Shown in pieces: positions 26,443 through 35,207 of a stretch of 64,000 nucleotides of DNA (the stretch's first letter is position 1; the number at the start of each line of letters is the position of its first letter). The translations under genes were made by a program, and so were the position numbers. The notes below the pieces were generated by a model. That model did no database searches. It was given only the letters and a program-made list of their open reading frames with translations, and was not told the origin of the DNA. The stretch comes from Pseudomonas sp. dw_612 (GTDB lineage Bacteria; Pseudomonadota; Gammaproteobacteria; Pseudomonadales; Pseudomonadaceae). The DNA is taken from the NCBI RefSeq assembly GCF_018449725.1, contig NZ_JAAVVC010000012.1, positions 124,001-188,000 on the forward strand, written 5' to 3'.

Positions 26443-28125
26443 ATGCGCGAAAAGCCAGCGAGGGAATTTTTGCCCACTCCCGCCGCGTTCATCAACGCAC
26501 AGAGTGCGATTACCGGCCTGCGTGGCCGGGATCTGTTTTCCACCCTGCGCAGCGTGGCCGCCCACGGATTGCGCAACCCGGTGCACAGCGCCCGGCACGC
26601 CTTGAAGCTAGGCGGGCAGTTGGGCCGTGTGCTGCTGGGGGAAACCCTGCATCCGACCAACCCGCAGGACAGTCGCTTTGCCGACCCGTCATGGAGCCTC
26701 AACCCGTTTTACCGGCGCAGTTTGCAGGCTTACCTGAGTTGGCAGAAGCAGGTCAAAAGCTGGATCGACGAGAGCAACATGAGCCCGGACGATCGCGCCC
26801 GCGCCCACTTCGCTTTCGCTCTGCTCAATGATGCGGTTTCGCCCTCCAATACCCTGCTCAATCCGCTGGCGATCAAGGAGATTTTCAACTCCGGCGGCCA
26901 CAGCCTGGTGCGCGGTGTCGGGCACCTGATCGATGATTTCCTGCACAACGACGGCTTGCCCCGGCAGGTCACCAAGCAAGCCTTCGAGGTCGGTAAAACC
27001 GTCGCCACCACCACCGGTTCCGTGGTGTTTCGCAACGAGTTACTGGAGCTGATCCAGTACAAGCCGATGAGCGAAAAACAGTATTCCAAACCGCTGCTGG
27101 TGGTGCCGCCGCAGATCAACAAGTACTACATTTTCGACCTGAGCCCGCACAACAGCTTCGTCCAGTTCGCCCTGAAGAATGGCCTGCAAACCTTCATGAT
27201 CAGTTGGCGCAACCCGGATGTGCGCCATCGCGAGTGGGGGCTGTCGACCTACGTTGAAGCAGTGGAAGAAGCGATGAACGTGTGCCGGGCGATCACTGGC
27301 GCCCGCGAAGTGAACCTGATGGGCGCCTGCGCCGGCGGGCTGACGATTGCGGCGTTGCAGGGGCATCTCCAGGCCAAGCGGCAATTGCGGCGGGTGTCGA
27401 GCGCGACCTATCTGGTGAGCCTGCTCGACAGCCAGATGGACAGCCCGGCCACGCTGTTCGCCGACGAACAAACCCTGGAAGCGGCCAAGCGCCGGTCTTA
27501 TCAGAAAGGCGTGCTGGACGGTCGCGACATGGCCAAGGTGTTCGCCTGGATGCGTCCCAACGATTTGATCTGGAGCTACTTCGTCAATAACTACCTGATG
27601 GGCAAGGAGCCGCCAGCGTTCGACATCCTCTACTGGAACAACGACAACACGCGGCTGCCCGCCGCATTTCATGGCGACCTGCTGGACTTTTTCAAGCACA
27701 ACCCGCTGAGCCATCCGGGCGGTCTCGAGGTGTGCGGCACGCCGATCGACTTGCAGAAAGTCACCGTCGACAGTTTCAGCGTGGCCGGCATCAACGATCA
27801 CATCACTCCGTGGGATGCGGTGTATCGCTCAACCCTGTTGCTGGGCGGCGAGCGGCGTTTCGTGCTGTCCAACAGCGGTCATGTGCAGAGCATCCTCAAC
27901 CCGCCTTCCAACCCGAAAGCCAACTTCGTCGAAAGCCCCAAACTGAGCAGCGACCCACGGGCCTGGTATTACGACGCCAAGCAAACCGATGGCAGTTGGT
28001 GGACGCAATGGCTGACCTGGATTCAGGAACGTTCCGGCGCGCAAAAAGAAACCCACATGGCCCTCGGCAACCCGAACTATCCACCGATGGAAGCCGCACC
28101 CGGCACTTACGTTCGCGTGCGCTGA
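26443..28125 (+). CDS. phaC2: Class II poly(3-hydroxyalkanoate) synthase 2
   Basis: This 560-residue synthase is colinear with PhaC1. The catalytic Cys is at 296 in MGACAGGL, with NDHITPWD and SNSGHVQSI as partner regions. It most likely shares the polymerisation reaction with somewhat different substrate preference, as reported for PhaC2 enzymes of other pseudomonads. The long similarity to phaC1 (both strands of evidence: same length, same landmarks) indicates an old duplication. Confidence 0.96.
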   Translation: MREKPAREFLPTPAAFINAQSAITGLRGRDLFSTLRSVAAHGLRNPVHSARHALKLGGQLGRVLLGETLHPTNPQDSRFADPSWSLNPFYRRSLQAYLSWQKQVKSWIDESNMSPDDRARAHFAFALLNDAVSPSNTLLNPLAIKEIFNSGGHSLVRGVGHLIDDFLHNDGLPRQVTKQAFEVGKTVATTTGSVVFRNELLELIQYKPMSEKQYSKPLLVVPPQINKYYIFDLSPHNSFVQFALKNGLQTFMISWRNPDVRHREWGLSTYVEAVEEAMNVCRAITGAREVNLMGACAGGLTIAALQGHLQAKRQLRRVSSATYLVSLLDSQMDSPATLFADEQTLEAAKRRSYQKGVLDGRDMAKVFAWMRPNDLIWSYFVNNYLMGKEPPAFDILYWNNDNTRLPAAFHGDLLDFFKHNPLSHPGGLEVCGTPIDLQKVTVDSFSVAGINDHITPWDAVYRSTLLLGGERRFVLSNSGHVQSILNPPSNPKANFVESPKLSSDPRAWYYDAKQTDGSWWTQWLTWIQERSGAQKETHMALGNPNYPPMEAAPGTYVRVR

Positions 28126-28184
28126 CGCTCAACCAACCACGGCCGACGCAGGCCGTGGCATGACTCGACCATTAAGAAGACTGG

Positions 28185-28805
28185 ATGAAAACCCGCGACC
28201 GGATCCTCGAATGTGCCCTGCAGTTGTTTAACTGCAAGGGCGAACCGAACGTTTCCACCATGGAAGTTGCCAACGAAATGGGGATCAGCCCCGGCAACCT
28301 CTACTACCACTTCCACGGCAAGGAACCGCTGATCCTGGGGTTGTTCGAACGTTTCCAGAATGAGCTGGCGCCGCTGCTCGATCCACCCTCCGATGTGGAA
28401 CTGGGACCTGAAGATTACTGGCTGTTCCTGCACCTGATCGTCGAGCGCCTGGCGCATTACCGGTTCCTGTTCCAGGACCTGTCGAACCTGGCCGGACGTC
28501 TGCCGAAACTGGCCAAAGGCATCCGCAATCTGCTCAATGCCTTGAAACGCACACTGGCGTCATTGCTGGCGCGGCTCCAGGCTCAAGGGCAGTTGGTCAG
28601 CGACACCCAGGCGTTGGGGCAACTGGTGGAACAGATCACCATGACGTTGCTGTTCTCGCTGGACTATCAGCGGATTCTGGATCGCGAGGGTGAAGTGAGG
28701 CTGGTGGTGTACCAGATCATGATGCTGGTGGCGCCGCACTTGCTGCCGCCGATCAAGGCTGCGACTGAGCAGTTGGCTTTGCAGTATCTCGAAGAACACG
28801 ATTGA
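28185..28805 (+). CDS. phaD: TetR-family regulator PhaD
   Basis: This 206-residue protein has an N-terminal TetR helix-turn-helix (about 5-50: RDRILECALQLFNCKG, then GISPGNLYYHFHGKEPL). Its C-terminal ligand-binding helical domain ends IKAATEQLALQYLEEHD. PhaD is known in P. putida to activate the pha promoters and to respond to a fatty-acid-derived CoA ester. It closes the phaC1ZC2D unit. Confidence 0.95.
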   Translation: MKTRDRILECALQLFNCKGEPNVSTMEVANEMGISPGNLYYHFHGKEPLILGLFERFQNELAPLLDPPSDVELGPEDYWLFLHLIVERLAHYRFLFQDLSNLAGRLPKLAKGIRNLLNALKRTLASLLARLQAQGQLVSDTQALGQLVEQITMTLLFSLDYQRILDREGEVRLVVYQIMMLVAPHLLPPIKAATEQLALQYLEEHD

Positions 28806-28815
28806 GTCAGTTGGA

Positions 28816-28999
28816 ACCACCCCTCACCCTAACCCTCCCGAAACGTCGGACCGCCCCAAGGGGTAGAGGGAACTGACCGAGTTGTTTATTCGGTTTACAT
28901 CGACCTGAAAGCCCTGAGTCGAACTCCGGATCTGAAATGCATGGAGATCGGCTCCCTTTTCCCTCTCCCCCTTGGGGAGAGGGCTGGGGTGAGGGGTGG
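28816..28999. repeat. Long intergenic repeat, family D copy 1
   Basis: An element of about 184 bp has terminal inverted arms CACCCCTCACCCTAACCCTC and GAGGGCTGGGGTGAGGGGTG and an internal core (CTGACCGAGTTGT..., ACATCGACCTGAAA..., GAGTCGAACTC). The core is shared with the elements at 42271-42427 (opposite orientation) and 52979-53145. It lies just after phaD. Confidence 0.85.
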
Positions 29000-29039
29000 C
29001 TCTTCAATCCCCCCCATTCATCACGACAAACCGCGCATA

Positions 29040-29077
29040 AAAAAACGCCCGACCTTTGCAGGCCGGGCGTTTTCTTG
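29040..29077. terminator. Intrinsic terminator between phaD and phaF
   Basis: The stem CGCCCG(ACC)...GGCCGGGCG with a TTTGCA-type loop is preceded by seven A and followed by TTTTC. It therefore can terminate leftward transcripts of phaF, which ends at 29089, and possibly rightward ones from phaD. Confidence 0.85.
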
Positions 29078-29088
29078 AGTCCTGAAAA

Positions 29089-29979
29089 TCAGGACTGACT
29101 GGTTGGCGTCGATGGAGCTGGCGCGGCAGTCGGGGTCACAGCAGGGGTCGGCGCTGCAGCAGAGTTCGCTGTAGTGGCCGGGGTTGCCGGTTTGGCGGCA
29201 GCCACTGCTGGTTTTGGTGCGGCGGCTTTTGGAGCTGCCGGCTTTTTCACTACAGGCTTTTTAGCGGCGGCAGGTTTTGCCGCTGGCTTGGCTGCAGGTT
29301 TGGCCGCTGCGGTTTTGGCAGCCGGTTTAGCCGCAGGTTTGGCTGCGGCCTTGGCGGCGGCGACCGGTTTGGCGGCTGCTTTGGTAACGGCCTTGGCGGC
29401 CGGTTTAGCGGCAGCGGTTTTGGCAGCGACTTTAGCAGCAGGCTTGGCAACTGCTTTAGCAGCGGCCTTCACCAGTGGCTTGGCAGCGGTTTTGGCTGCC
29501 GGTTTGGCGGCCGCAGTTTTAGCAGCAGGTTTGGCCGCCGCGGTTTTCGCCGCCACAGGCGCAACCTTGGCACCGGTGAGTTTTTCGATTTGCTTGGTCA
29601 GCGTATCGACCTTGCTGTGCAGCGCTTTGACTTCGTTGCGGCTCGGAACACCGAGGCGCGAAATGGCGCTGTTCAGGCGCTTGTCGAAAGCCCCTTCCAA
29701 CTCATCCCACTTGCCCAGTGCGCGATCTTTCACGCCGCTGATGCGCGACTTGGCCGAAGAAGCGGAGTCCTTGGCGGCGTCGACTTTTTTGCCAACAGCG
29801 CTTTTGGTGAGCTTCTCGGCTTTCTCGCCGTCTTTAACCAATGTATCGAAGAGTTTGCTGCCGTCAGTGTCGATCTTCGAATACACGCCTAAACCAGCCA
29901 GCCAGATTTTGCGGGAGTAGTCTTCGACTTTCCCGATCCACGAGCTGCCTTCTTTTTCAGTATTCTTTTTACCAGCCAT
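29089..29979 (-). CDS. phaF: PHA granule-associated phasin PhaF with histone-like tail
   Basis: This 296-residue protein has an N-terminal phasin domain (about 1-140). It includes SRKIWLAGLGVYSKI near 24-38 and a leucine-zipper-like stretch NEVKALHSKVDTLTKQIEKL. The C-terminal half is very rich in Ala, Lys and Pro (KPAAKTAA-type repeats, about 145-280), like histone H1. In P. putida PhaF coats granules and binds DNA non-specifically so that granules segregate between daughter cells. The start MAGKKNTEK follows GGAGAAC; an upstream frame extension overlaps phaI. It lies 10 bases after phaI. Confidence 0.96.
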   Translation of the reverse strand: MAGKKNTEKEGSSWIGKVEDYSRKIWLAGLGVYSKIDTDGSKLFDTLVKDGEKAEKLTKSAVGKKVDAAKDSASSAKSRISGVKDRALGKWDELEGAFDKRLNSAISRLGVPSRNEVKALHSKVDTLTKQIEKLTGAKVAPVAAKTAAAKPAAKTAAAKPAAKTAAKPLVKAAAKAVAKPAAKVAAKTAAAKPAAKAVTKAAAKPVAAAKAAAKPAAKPAAKTAAAKPAAKPAAKPAAAKKPVVKKPAAPKAAAPKPAVAAAKPATPATTANSAAAPTPAVTPTAAPAPSTPTSQS

Positions 29980-29989
29980 CCCGTTCTCC

Positions 29990-30412
29990 TTAAGATTTAC
30001 GCGCGACACGTTCGAGCAATGCCGTCAGCTCATCGAGCTTAGCAGAGAGTGTCTCAACGTCATGTTTAGACGGAATGCCGATACGATTCAAGGCACTTGC
30101 GACACGCGAGTCAAAAGCCTTCTCGACCTTGTCGAGTTGAACTTCGACCTTGCCTTTGAAAGTACTCACTTCACTCTTGGCTTCATCGATCTCGGCATTG
30201 GCCGCTTCGAGTTTCTCGGCAACGACCTTTTTGCCTTTGGTTTCAACAGTTTGACCAGCCTTGATCAACTCTTGAAAGTACTCGCTGCCCTCGATGCCAA
30301 CCTTGGTGTAGGCACCCAGGCCTGCCAGCCAGATCTTGCGGGCATACGTTCTGACGTCTTGCAGAGCATTAGTCGATGCGTCGATTTTTTTCTTCAAAAT
30401 AACTTTGGCCAT
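29990..30412 (-). CDS. phaI: PHA granule-associated phasin PhaI
   Basis: This 140-residue phasin is colinear with the N-terminal domain of PhaF (YARKIWLAGLGAYTKVG near 22-38, FDSRVASALNRIGIPSKHDVE) but lacks the basic tail. It coats granules with PhaF. The ATG at 30410-30412 (MAKVILKKK) is chosen because the longer frame has no conserved residues. It is first of the phaI-phaF unit, transcribed toward phaD. Confidence 0.95.
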   Translation of the reverse strand: MAKVILKKKIDASTNALQDVRTYARKIWLAGLGAYTKVGIEGSEYFQELIKAGQTVETKGKKVVAEKLEAANAEIDEAKSEVSTFKGKVEVQLDKVEKAFDSRVASALNRIGIPSKHDVETLSAKLDELTALLERVARKS

Positions 30413-30542
30413 GGTGCACCTCACGCGCAGAAGGTTTGAGGAACTGCCCGCGAAAGTGTCGGGCTCAGGCACAAAGTAGGGAGAAAAATTAGAAACGGCA
30501 CCCTAACAACTGACATAAACCGGTGGCCACACCACAAATCAA

Positions 30543-30633
30543 TGTGGGAGCGGGCTTGCTCGCGAAAGCGGTGGATCAGTCAACATCCTCGTTGAGTGAC
30601 ACACCGCTTTCGCGAGCAAGCCCGCTCCCACAG
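30543..30633. repeat. REP pair (REPIN), family A
   Basis: TGTGGGAGCGGGCTTGCTCG and CGAGCAAGCCCGCTCCCACA face each other across about 45 bases between phaI and the small PHA-system gene on the same strand. Confidence 0.95.
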
Positions 30634-30661
30634 GGATATGCATTTGCAAATCGATTGCTGG

Positions 30662-30937
30662 TCAAGCCAACGCTTTATCCAGCGCCTTTTCGATTTCGGA
30701 TTTGATCATGCCGCTCATGGCCGACATCATCAGGCCCAACTCGACATCCACCTTGATCGAATCCTCGCCCACCAACACCGCGCCTTTCACACCCGAACGC
30801 TTGAGGTTCAGGGTGTCGCCAGACCATGTCGGCTCCAGGCCATATTGCTCGGACAGTTTCTGCGCCAACAGATCAGCCTTCTCGCGGGCCGCTTCCTTGC
30901 CCAGGCCGTGGGCACGTTCAACACTAATTCGGGCCAT
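30662..30937 (-). CDS. Polyhydroxyalkanoic acid system family protein
   Basis: This 91-residue protein starts MARISVERAHGLGKEAAREK and contains YGLEPTWSGDTLNLKRSGVKG. These mark a small conserved family usually found beside PHA genes in pseudomonads and some other proteobacteria. It is acidic-basic mixed, soluble and without a signal peptide. No catalytic residues stand out and its molecular function is not known to me. It is oriented with phaI/phaF but separated by a REP pair. Confidence 0.85.
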   Translation of the reverse strand: MARISVERAHGLGKEAAREKADLLAQKLSEQYGLEPTWSGDTLNLKRSGVKGAVLVGEDSIKVDVELGLMMSAMSGMIKSEIEKALDKALA

Positions 30938-31092
30938 CGAATGACTCCTGCTTTATGGATACTTTCCTGAAGCATCTTGACCGTCTCTGCGGCAAAACGT
31001 CCCGGCGGTTGCCTATCTTACCTTCAGTGTTGCCAAGACAAAGCAGGCCACCGGGATTAGAATGTCCCGCATTCTCTTCTGGTGACAGCGAT

Positions 31093-31863
31093 ATGACTGA
31101 TCAGCGCAAAGGCAGCGATGCCGAACCCACCACTCACTTCGGTTTCAAAAACGTTCCGGAAAGCCAAAAAGCGGAAAAAGTCGCTGAGGTTTTCCATTCG
31201 GTAGCCGCCAAGTACGACTTGATGAACGACCTCCTGTCGGGCGGCATGCACCGTCTGTGGAAGCGTTTCGCGATCGAACTGTCGGGCGTTCGCACCGGCA
31301 ACCGCGTGCTGGACATCGCCGGCGGCACTGGCGACCTGACCAAGAAGTTCTCGCACCTCGTGGGCCCGACCGGCCAGGTGGTGTTGGCCGACATCAACGA
31401 ATCCATGCTCAAGGTCGGTCGTGACCGCCTGCTGGACCTCGGTGTGGCCGGCAACGTCGAATTCGTCCAGGCCGATGCGGAAAAGCTGCCGTTCCCGGAC
31501 AATCACTTCGACTGCGTGACCATCGCTTTCGGCCTGCGCAACGTCACCCATAAAGAAGACGCCCTGCGTTCGATGCTGCGCGTGCTGAAACCGGGCGGTC
31601 GCTTGCTGGTGCTGGAATTCTCCAAACCGACCAACGCGCTGATGTCCAAAGCCTACGACGCCTACTCGTTCGCCTTCATGCCGCTGATGGGCAAGCTGAT
31701 CACCAACGACTCGGAAAGTTATCGCTACCTGGCCGAATCGATCCGCATGCACCCGAATCAGGAAACCCTGAAGTCGATGATGGTCGAGGCCGGTTTCGAC
31801 CGCGTGACCTACCACAACATGACCGCAGGCATCGTCGCCCTGCACCGCGGCATCAAGCCCTGA
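31093..31863 (+). CDS. ubiE: Ubiquinone/menaquinone C-methyltransferase UbiE
   Basis: This 256-residue SAM-dependent enzyme methylates the ring carbon in ubiquinone synthesis. The start MTDQRKGSD at 31093 is preferred to a longer frame that runs back through the promoter region. Motifs: YDLMNDLLSGGMHRLWKR, SAM motif LDIAGGTGDLTKKF near 70, and AFGLRNVTHKEDALRSMLRVLKPGG. It overlaps ubiJ by one base (TGATG). Confidence 0.97.
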   Translation: MTDQRKGSDAEPTTHFGFKNVPESQKAEKVAEVFHSVAAKYDLMNDLLSGGMHRLWKRFAIELSGVRTGNRVLDIAGGTGDLTKKFSHLVGPTGQVVLADINESMLKVGRDRLLDLGVAGNVEFVQADAEKLPFPDNHFDCVTIAFGLRNVTHKEDALRSMLRVLKPGGRLLVLEFSKPTNALMSKAYDAYSFAFMPLMGKLITNDSESYRYLAESIRMHPNQETLKSMMVEAGFDRVTYHNMTAGIVALHRGIKP

Positions 31864-32486
31864 TGTTGCTGGCCGGCCTGCTCGCCAGCGTTGAACTCGG
31901 TCTGAACCGGGTGCTGCGTCTCGACAGCACCGCGCTGCCGCGCCTGGCGCATTTGAGCGGCCGGGTGATTGCCGTCGATTGCCGCAGCCCGGCGTTGCAG
32001 CTGTTTATCCTGCCCAGCGACGAAGGCCTGATGCTCGCCTCCCGGTGGGAAACCGGCGCCGATTGCACCTTGCGTGCCCCGGCCTCGAGCCTGTTGAAAC
32101 TGGCGCTGAGCAAGGACAAGACTTCGGTGCTGCATGCTCCTGAAGTCGAACTCGACGGCGACAGCGGCGTGCTACTGGAGCTGGCGGCGATCCTGCAAGA
32201 CCTTGAGCTGGACTGGGAGTACGAGCTCTCGCGCTGGCTCGGCCCGGTGGCCACGCAACTGCTCGGCGGTCACCTGCGCAGCCGCGCACGTTTTTATCAG
32301 CAAGGGTTCGCCAGCCTGAACCAGAACCTTGGCGAATACCTGGCCGAAGAATCGCGCACCCTCGTCGGTCAGCGCGAAGCCGAAGCCCGTTTCAGTGAAC
32401 TGGACCAGATCAAACTCGATCTGGAACGTCTCGAGGCGCGTTTCGAGCGCCTTTCCCGATCCCTCGACCCAAGCGATAACGCATGA
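31863..32486 (+). CDS. ubiJ: Ubiquinone biosynthesis accessory protein UbiJ (SCP2 domain)
   Basis: This 207-residue protein has an N-terminal SCP2-like lipid-binding domain (about 15-115) and a C-terminal coiled-coil region (FSELDQIKLDLERLEARFERL near 178-198). In E. coli UbiJ helps assemble the soluble ubiquinone-synthesis complex by binding hydrophobic intermediates. It is sandwiched and translationally coupled between ubiE and ubiB (overlaps of 1 and 4 bases), the standard arrangement. Confidence 0.93.
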   Translation: MLLAGLLASVELGLNRVLRLDSTALPRLAHLSGRVIAVDCRSPALQLFILPSDEGLMLASRWETGADCTLRAPASSLLKLALSKDKTSVLHAPEVELDGDSGVLLELAAILQDLELDWEYELSRWLGPVATQLLGGHLRSRARFYQQGFASLNQNLGEYLAEESRTLVGQREAEARFSELDQIKLDLERLEARFERLSRSLDPSDNA

Positions 32487-34087
32487 AGCTGCTTGCCGTC
32501 CGCCGTTTGTTGCGCATCCAGCGCGTCGTGATCCGCTACCGCCTCGATGACCTGCTGTTCGCCCTGCCGCTGCCCTGGTTTCTGCTGGCGCTGCGCTATG
32601 CCTTGCCGTGGCGCTGGTTCCCGCGCAAGACCCTGGACCTGACCCGTGGCGCGCGATTGCGTCTGGCATTGCAGGACCTGGGGCCGATTTTCATCAAGTT
32701 CGGGCAGATCCTGTCCACCCGCCGCGACCTGCTGCCGGAAGACATCGCCGATGAGCTGATGAAGCTGCAGGACCGGGTGCCGCCGTTCGACTCGCAAGTG
32801 TCGATCAAACTGATCGAAGAGCAGCTCGGCAAAAAAATCAGCGAAGTCTTCAGCCGTTTCGACGTCGAACCGCTGGCCTCGGCCTCGGTAGCGCAGGTGC
32901 ATGCCGCGCAACTGAAAACCGGCGAAGAAGTCGTGGTCAAAGTGATCCGTCCGGGCCTGAAACCGATCATCGCTCAGGATCTGGCGTGGCTGTTCATCCT
33001 CGCCCGCGCCGCCGAAAAGCTCTCGGCCGACGCGCGCCTGCTGCACCCGGTGGACGTGGTCCAGGACTACGAAAAAACCATCTACGACGAACTCGATCTG
33101 CTGCGCGAAGCAGCCAACGCCAGCCAGTTGAAGCGCAACTTCGAAGGCTCGGAGCTGCTGTACGTGCCGCAAGTCTATTGGGACTGGTGCCGGCCGAAAG
33201 TGCTGGTGATGGAGCGCATCTACGGGATTCAGGTCACGGACCTCGCGACCCTGGCCGACCAACGCACCGACATGAAAATGCTCGCTGAACGCGGGGTGGA
33301 GATTTTCTTCACCCAGGTGTTCCGCGACAGTTTCTTCCACGCCGACATGCACCCGGGCAACATCTTCGTCAGCACCGTGAACCCGTGGAGCCCGCAGTAC
33401 ATTGCGATCGACTGCGGCATCGTCGGCAGCCTGACCCCGGAAGACCAGGATTACCTGGCGCGCAACCTGTTTGCCTTCTTCAAGCGTGACTACCGGCGTG
33501 TGGCGCAGTTGCACATCGATTCGGGCTGGGTGCCGGCGGAAACCAAACTCAACGAATTCGAAGCGGCGATCCGAACCGTTTGCGAGCCGATCTTTGAAAA
33601 ACCGTTAAAAGATATTTCCTTCGGCCAGGTGCTGATGCGCCTGTTCCAGACCGCTCGGCGCTTCAACATGGAAGTGCAGCCGCAGCTTGTTCTTTTGCAG
33701 AAAACCCTGTTGAACATCGAAGGCCTGGGCCGTCAGCTGTACCCGGACCTGGATTTGTGGAACACCGCCCAGCCGTTCCTCGAACGCTGGATGCGCGAGC
33801 GCGTCAGCCCCAAAGCCTTGATCGGCAACGTGCAGAGTCAGTTCGAACAACTGCCGCACCTGGCCAACATGGCCCGCGACCTGCTGGAACGCATGTCCCA
33901 GCCCCATGCCTACGACCCGCCACCACCGTGGCATCGACGCAAGGACGACTGGTTCCTGCGCCTGCTCGGTTGTGCGCATCTGGGCGGCGGCGCGCTACTC
34001 GCCGCCGGTGGCCCGCTGAATGATCTGGGGCACTGGCCCGCCGGAATCATGATGATTGTCGGTTTGTATCTGGTCGTTCGCCGATAG
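32483..34087 (+). CDS. ubiB: Ubiquinone biosynthesis kinase-like protein UbiB
   Basis: This 534-residue member of the ABC1/ADCK atypical kinase family has the KxGQ motif (FIKFGQILSTR near 71-81), the Ala-rich nucleotide loop (SASVAQVHAA), the ExD motif and a catalytic-like FHADMHPGN and DCGIVGSL. Two C-terminal transmembrane helices follow (about 490-530). UbiB ATPase activity supports ubiquinone synthesis at the membrane. Third gene of ubiEJB. Confidence 0.97.
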   Translation: MKLLAVRRLLRIQRVVIRYRLDDLLFALPLPWFLLALRYALPWRWFPRKTLDLTRGARLRLALQDLGPIFIKFGQILSTRRDLLPEDIADELMKLQDRVPPFDSQVSIKLIEEQLGKKISEVFSRFDVEPLASASVAQVHAAQLKTGEEVVVKVIRPGLKPIIAQDLAWLFILARAAEKLSADARLLHPVDVVQDYEKTIYDELDLLREAANASQLKRNFEGSELLYVPQVYWDWCRPKVLVMERIYGIQVTDLATLADQRTDMKMLAERGVEIFFTQVFRDSFFHADMHPGNIFVSTVNPWSPQYIAIDCGIVGSLTPEDQDYLARNLFAFFKRDYRRVAQLHIDSGWVPAETKLNEFEAAIRTVCEPIFEKPLKDISFGQVLMRLFQTARRFNMEVQPQLVLLQKTLLNIEGLGRQLYPDLDLWNTAQPFLERWMRERVSPKALIGNVQSQFEQLPHLANMARDLLERMSQPHAYDPPPPWHRRKDDWFLRLLGCAHLGGGALLAAGGPLNDLGHWPAGIMMIVGLYLVVRR

Positions 34088-34166
34088 CCAGCGCCATCGC
34101 ACGCTGGCACACTGTTTCAACGCCTGCCCGACTAATGAAGTGTCGGGCCCGCTGTCGGAGTCGAAG

Positions 34167-34568
34167 ATGAAAAACTGGCTGGACGAGATCAAGTGGGACG
34201 CAGATGGCCTGGTGCCGGCGATTGCCCAGGATCACAAGACCGGGCGCGTCCTGATGATGGCCTGGATGAACCGCGAAGCGCTGGAACTGAGCGCTGCCGA
34301 GAACCGCGCCATTTACTGGTCACGTTCCCGTGGCAAGCTGTGGCGCAAGGGTGAAGAGTCGGGCCACGTGCAGACCCTGCATGAGATGCGCCTGGACTGC
34401 GACGCTGACGTGATCATCCTGATGGTCGAGCAAATCGGCGACATCGCCTGCCACACCGGCCGCCAGAGCTGCTTCTACCGCGTCTTCGAGAACGGCGACT
34501 GGAAAATCGTCGACCCGGTGCTGAAAGATCCGCACGCCATCTATTCCGCAGGACACACCCATGAGTGA
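34167..34568 (+). CDS. hisI: Phosphoribosyl-AMP cyclohydrolase
   Basis: This 133-residue zinc enzyme opens the adenine ring of PR-AMP in histidine biosynthesis. The ATG at 34167 (MKNWLDEIKWD) is chosen over a frame opening 37 codons upstream. Motifs: RVLMMAWMNREAL, YWSRSRGKLWRKGEESGH, the metal-binding LDCDAD and CHTGRQSCFYR. It overlaps hisE by eight bases; monofunctional hisI and hisE genes are usual in pseudomonads, where enterics have a fusion. Confidence 0.96.
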   Translation: MKNWLDEIKWDADGLVPAIAQDHKTGRVLMMAWMNREALELSAAENRAIYWSRSRGKLWRKGEESGHVQTLHEMRLDCDADVIILMVEQIGDIACHTGRQSCFYRVFENGDWKIVDPVLKDPHAIYSAGHTHE

Positions 34569-34893
34569 CACTCTGACGCGTCTGGCGCAGGTACTGGAAG
34601 AGCGCAAAGGCGCCGCTGCCGACAGCTCGTATGTCGCCAGCCTGTACCACAAGGGCTTGAACAAGATTCTGGAAAAAGTCGGCGAAGAGTCGGTCGAGAC
34701 CATCATTGCCGCCAAGGACGCCGCCATCAGCGGTGACTGCAGCGACGTGATCTACGAGACCGCCGATTTGTGGTTCCACAGCATGGTCATGCTCGCCCAA
34801 CTGGGGCAGCATCCACAGGCTGTGCTCGATGAACTGGACCGTCGCTTCGGTCTGTCCGGACACGCCGAGAAAGCCTCGCGTCCGTCCGCCTGA
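34561..34893 (+). CDS. hisE: Phosphoribosyl-ATP pyrophosphatase
   Basis: This 110-residue all-helical MazG-like enzyme converts PR-ATP to PR-AMP. It has the acidic metal-binding motif EKVGEESVETIIAAKD (about 39-54) and DVIYETADLWFH. It overlaps the hisI end and is followed 25 bases later by tatA, so histidine and Tat genes probably share a transcript. Confidence 0.96.
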   Translation: MSDTLTRLAQVLEERKGAAADSSYVASLYHKGLNKILEKVGEESVETIIAAKDAAISGDCSDVIYETADLWFHSMVMLAQLGQHPQAVLDELDRRFGLSGHAEKASRPSA

Positions 34894-34918
34894 ATAACTA
34901 TTTGAGAGGAGCAGCAAC

Positions 34919-35197
34919 ATGGGCATTTTTGACTGGAAACACTGGATCGTCATCCTGGTTGTCGTGGTGCTGGTGTTCGGCACCAAGAAACTGAAAAACC
35001 TCGGCACGGACGTCGGCGAGTCGATCAAAGGCTTTCGCAAAGCCATGAACGATGAAGAAAAACCGGCCGATCCAACCGTGACTCCGGCGCAACCGGTGCC
35101 ACCGGCTCAACCTACGACGACCTCGCCACTGAACCAGCCGCACACCATCGACGTGCAGGCACAGAAAGTCGAAGAGCCGATCCGCAAAGACGTGTGA
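34919..35197 (+). CDS. tatA: Sec-independent protein translocase TatA
   Basis: This 92-residue protein has a short N-terminal membrane helix (WKHWIVILVVVVLVFGTKKL), then an amphipathic helix (LGTDVGESIKGFRKAMND) and a Pro-rich tail. TatA oligomers form the passage for folded proteins with twin-arginine signals. The sequence GAGGAGCAGCAAC precedes the ATG. First of tatABC. Confidence 0.96.
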   Translation: MGIFDWKHWIVILVVVVLVFGTKKLKNLGTDVGESIKGFRKAMNDEEKPADPTVTPAQPVPPAQPTTTSPLNQPHTIDVQAQKVEEPIRKDV

Positions 35198-35207
35198 GCA
35201 CTGACTA

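Noticed and set aside
29174..29920. 248-codon plus-strand frame opposite phaF (Ala/Gly/Leu-rich, membrane-like)
   Set aside because: It is the complement of the AAG/GCC-rich PhaF tail; hydrophobicity is an artefact of that composition.
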